Positions 63,454 to 64,000 of a stretch of DNA of 64,000 nucleotides are shown piece after piece. Every line of letters begins with the position of its first letter. Positions within the stretch are counted from its first letter, which is position 1. The position numbers and the translations under genes were made by a program. Location: NCBI RefSeq assembly GCF_001854185.1, contig NZ_CP017603.1, positions 1,860,001 through 1,924,000 on the forward strand, in the 5' to 3' direction. The stretch comes from Clostridium formicaceticum. GTDB taxonomy: Bacteria; Bacillota; Clostridia; Peptostreptococcales; Natronincolaceae. The notes beneath the pieces were generated by a model, which worked only from the letters and a program-made list of their open reading frames with translations, was not told where the DNA came from and ran no database searches.

Positions 63454-64000
63454 ATGAAAAATATTGCAATAGATGCTTTGAAAAAAATACCAGCTTTTTC
63501 TCAGTTAGAGGAAAAAAATATTGAAAGCATTAGTAAAATAACTATTGAAAGAAATTTTAAAAAGGGTGCAATTATATTTATGGAAGGAGATGACGGAGAG
63601 GCTTTTTATTTTATAAAATCCGGTAAGGTAAAAATTTATAAAACTACACCAGATGGAAGGGAACATATTTTTACCATACTATCAGAGGGGGGAGTCTTTG
63701 CTGAGGTGACACTGTTTAATGATATACCTTATCCTGCCTCTGCTGAAATACTGGAGGATGCTGAAATTGGCATGATCAAAAACAAGGATTTGGAGAAATT
63801 AATTCGTAACAACGCAGAGATTGCTCTTGAAATAATAAAGGTCTTAAGCAAAAAACTGTTCCATTCTCAGCAGAAGGTAAAGGAGCTGGCGCTTGGAGAT
63901 ACTTACATGAGAATTGCAAGAACTTTATTAACCTTTGCTAAGGAGCATGGCGTAAAAACACCTAATGGGGTTGAAATTAGATTAAATATTTCAAGGCAAG
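63454..64000 (+). CDS. Crp/Fnr-family regulator, C-terminus beyond window
   Basis: 182 codons are visible from an ATG behind AAAGGGGGA. The cyclic-nucleotide-binding fold is clear (IPAFSQLEEKNIESISKI; FMEGDDGEAFYFIKSGKVKI; GVFAEVTLFNDIPYPASAEI). It is followed by the long dimer helix and the beginning of the helix-turn-helix domain (YMRIARTLLTFAKEHG, EIRLNISRQ). There is no cysteine cluster for an Fe-S centre in the visible part and no obvious haem ligand of CooA type near the start. Divergent from cooS with one gene between, so control of cooS is possible but not shown. Confidence 0.9.
   Translation, partial: MKNIAIDALKKIPAFSQLEEKNIESISKITIERNFKKGAIIFMEGDDGEAFYFIKSGKVKIYKTTPDGREHIFTILSEGGVFAEVTLFNDIPYPASAEILEDAEIGMIKNKDLEKLIRNNAEIALEIIKVLSKKLFHSQQKVKELALGDTYMRIARTLLTFAKEHGVKTPNGVEIRLNISRQ

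Noticed and set aside
1-64000. CRISPR arrays, rRNA, tRNA genes, prophage or integrase
   Set aside because: No regularly spaced repeats, no recognisable tRNA cloverleaf or rRNA segments and no phage structural or integrase genes were seen.

Overview
The window is low-GC DNA with strong GGAGG-type ribosome binding sites, several ATG/GTG/TTG starts, tRNA-sensing T-box leaders and PyrR attenuators. It carries an anaerobic Ni carbon-monoxide dehydrogenase, rubredoxin, 2-hydroxyacyl-CoA dehydratase-type activase genes and an agr quorum-sensing locus. Together these point to an anaerobic Firmicute of class Clostridia, probably in the Alkaliphilus/Natronincola neighbourhood. The lineage is inference. 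I see no rRNA, tRNA or CRISPR array.

Layout. 1-1800: a secreted WG-repeat protein gene (cut by the window edge) whose 5' side is interrupted by a decayed IscB/HEARO (IS605-superfamily, omega-RNA) element. 2300-5830: T-box-controlled ileS of the long IleS2 type, with a swapped GIHH active-site motif. 5900-8800: a lipoprotein, a DsrE-like protein and a cysteine desulfurase. 9000-12450: pyruvate carboxylase. 12660-15930: an orphan CHASE-like histidine kinase and a LacI-family regulator. 16030-25540: the protein quality-control block tig-clpP-clpX, a divergent two-gene chromate transporter, then lonB-lonA-engB. 25500-26870: a membrane-anchored protein of unknown function and rubredoxin. 27100-30370: T-box-controlled proA-proB-proC. 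30370-31910: pyrBI under two PyrR boxes.

32000-37620 is an agr-type quorum-sensing locus. An ADP-ribosylglycohydrolase-TPR fusion is followed by a LytTR response regulator, a receptor-only AgrC paralogue (ATPase domain lost) and a full AgrC. Facing them on the other strand are agrB and agrD, with LytTR-like direct repeats upstream of agrB. 37700-41900: a small lysine-rich protein, a PAS histidine kinase, an MFS transporter with a 31-bp palindrome upstream, and cardiolipin synthase. 41950-44975: an overlapping three-gene operon of activase/dehydratase-like iron-sulfur proteins of unsettled function.

45000-49330 holds a GntR(YtrA)-DUF1648/DUF5808 operon, a small zinc-binding protein and an amidohydrolase. 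It is bounded by a duplicated sequence whose second copy looks like the scar of a lost second operon. 49340-51960: an arsRDAA operon whose downstream gene has been reduced to a 16-codon stub, so no arsenite permease is left here. 52000-58900: a sigma-54 activator divergent from an RND efflux pair that has a well-spaced -24/-12 promoter. 59000-64000: a second cysteine desulfurase, stand-alone cooS, a methyltransferase and the start of a Crp/Fnr regulator.

Themes: heavy RNA-based control of biosynthesis (two T-boxes, tandem PyrR sites, an HEARO remnant), metal and toxic-compound export, two-component signalling, and traces of rearrangement (decayed IscB, tandem agrC copies, A/B repeat scar, truncated ars operon, a dispersed stem-loop repeat in two copies).
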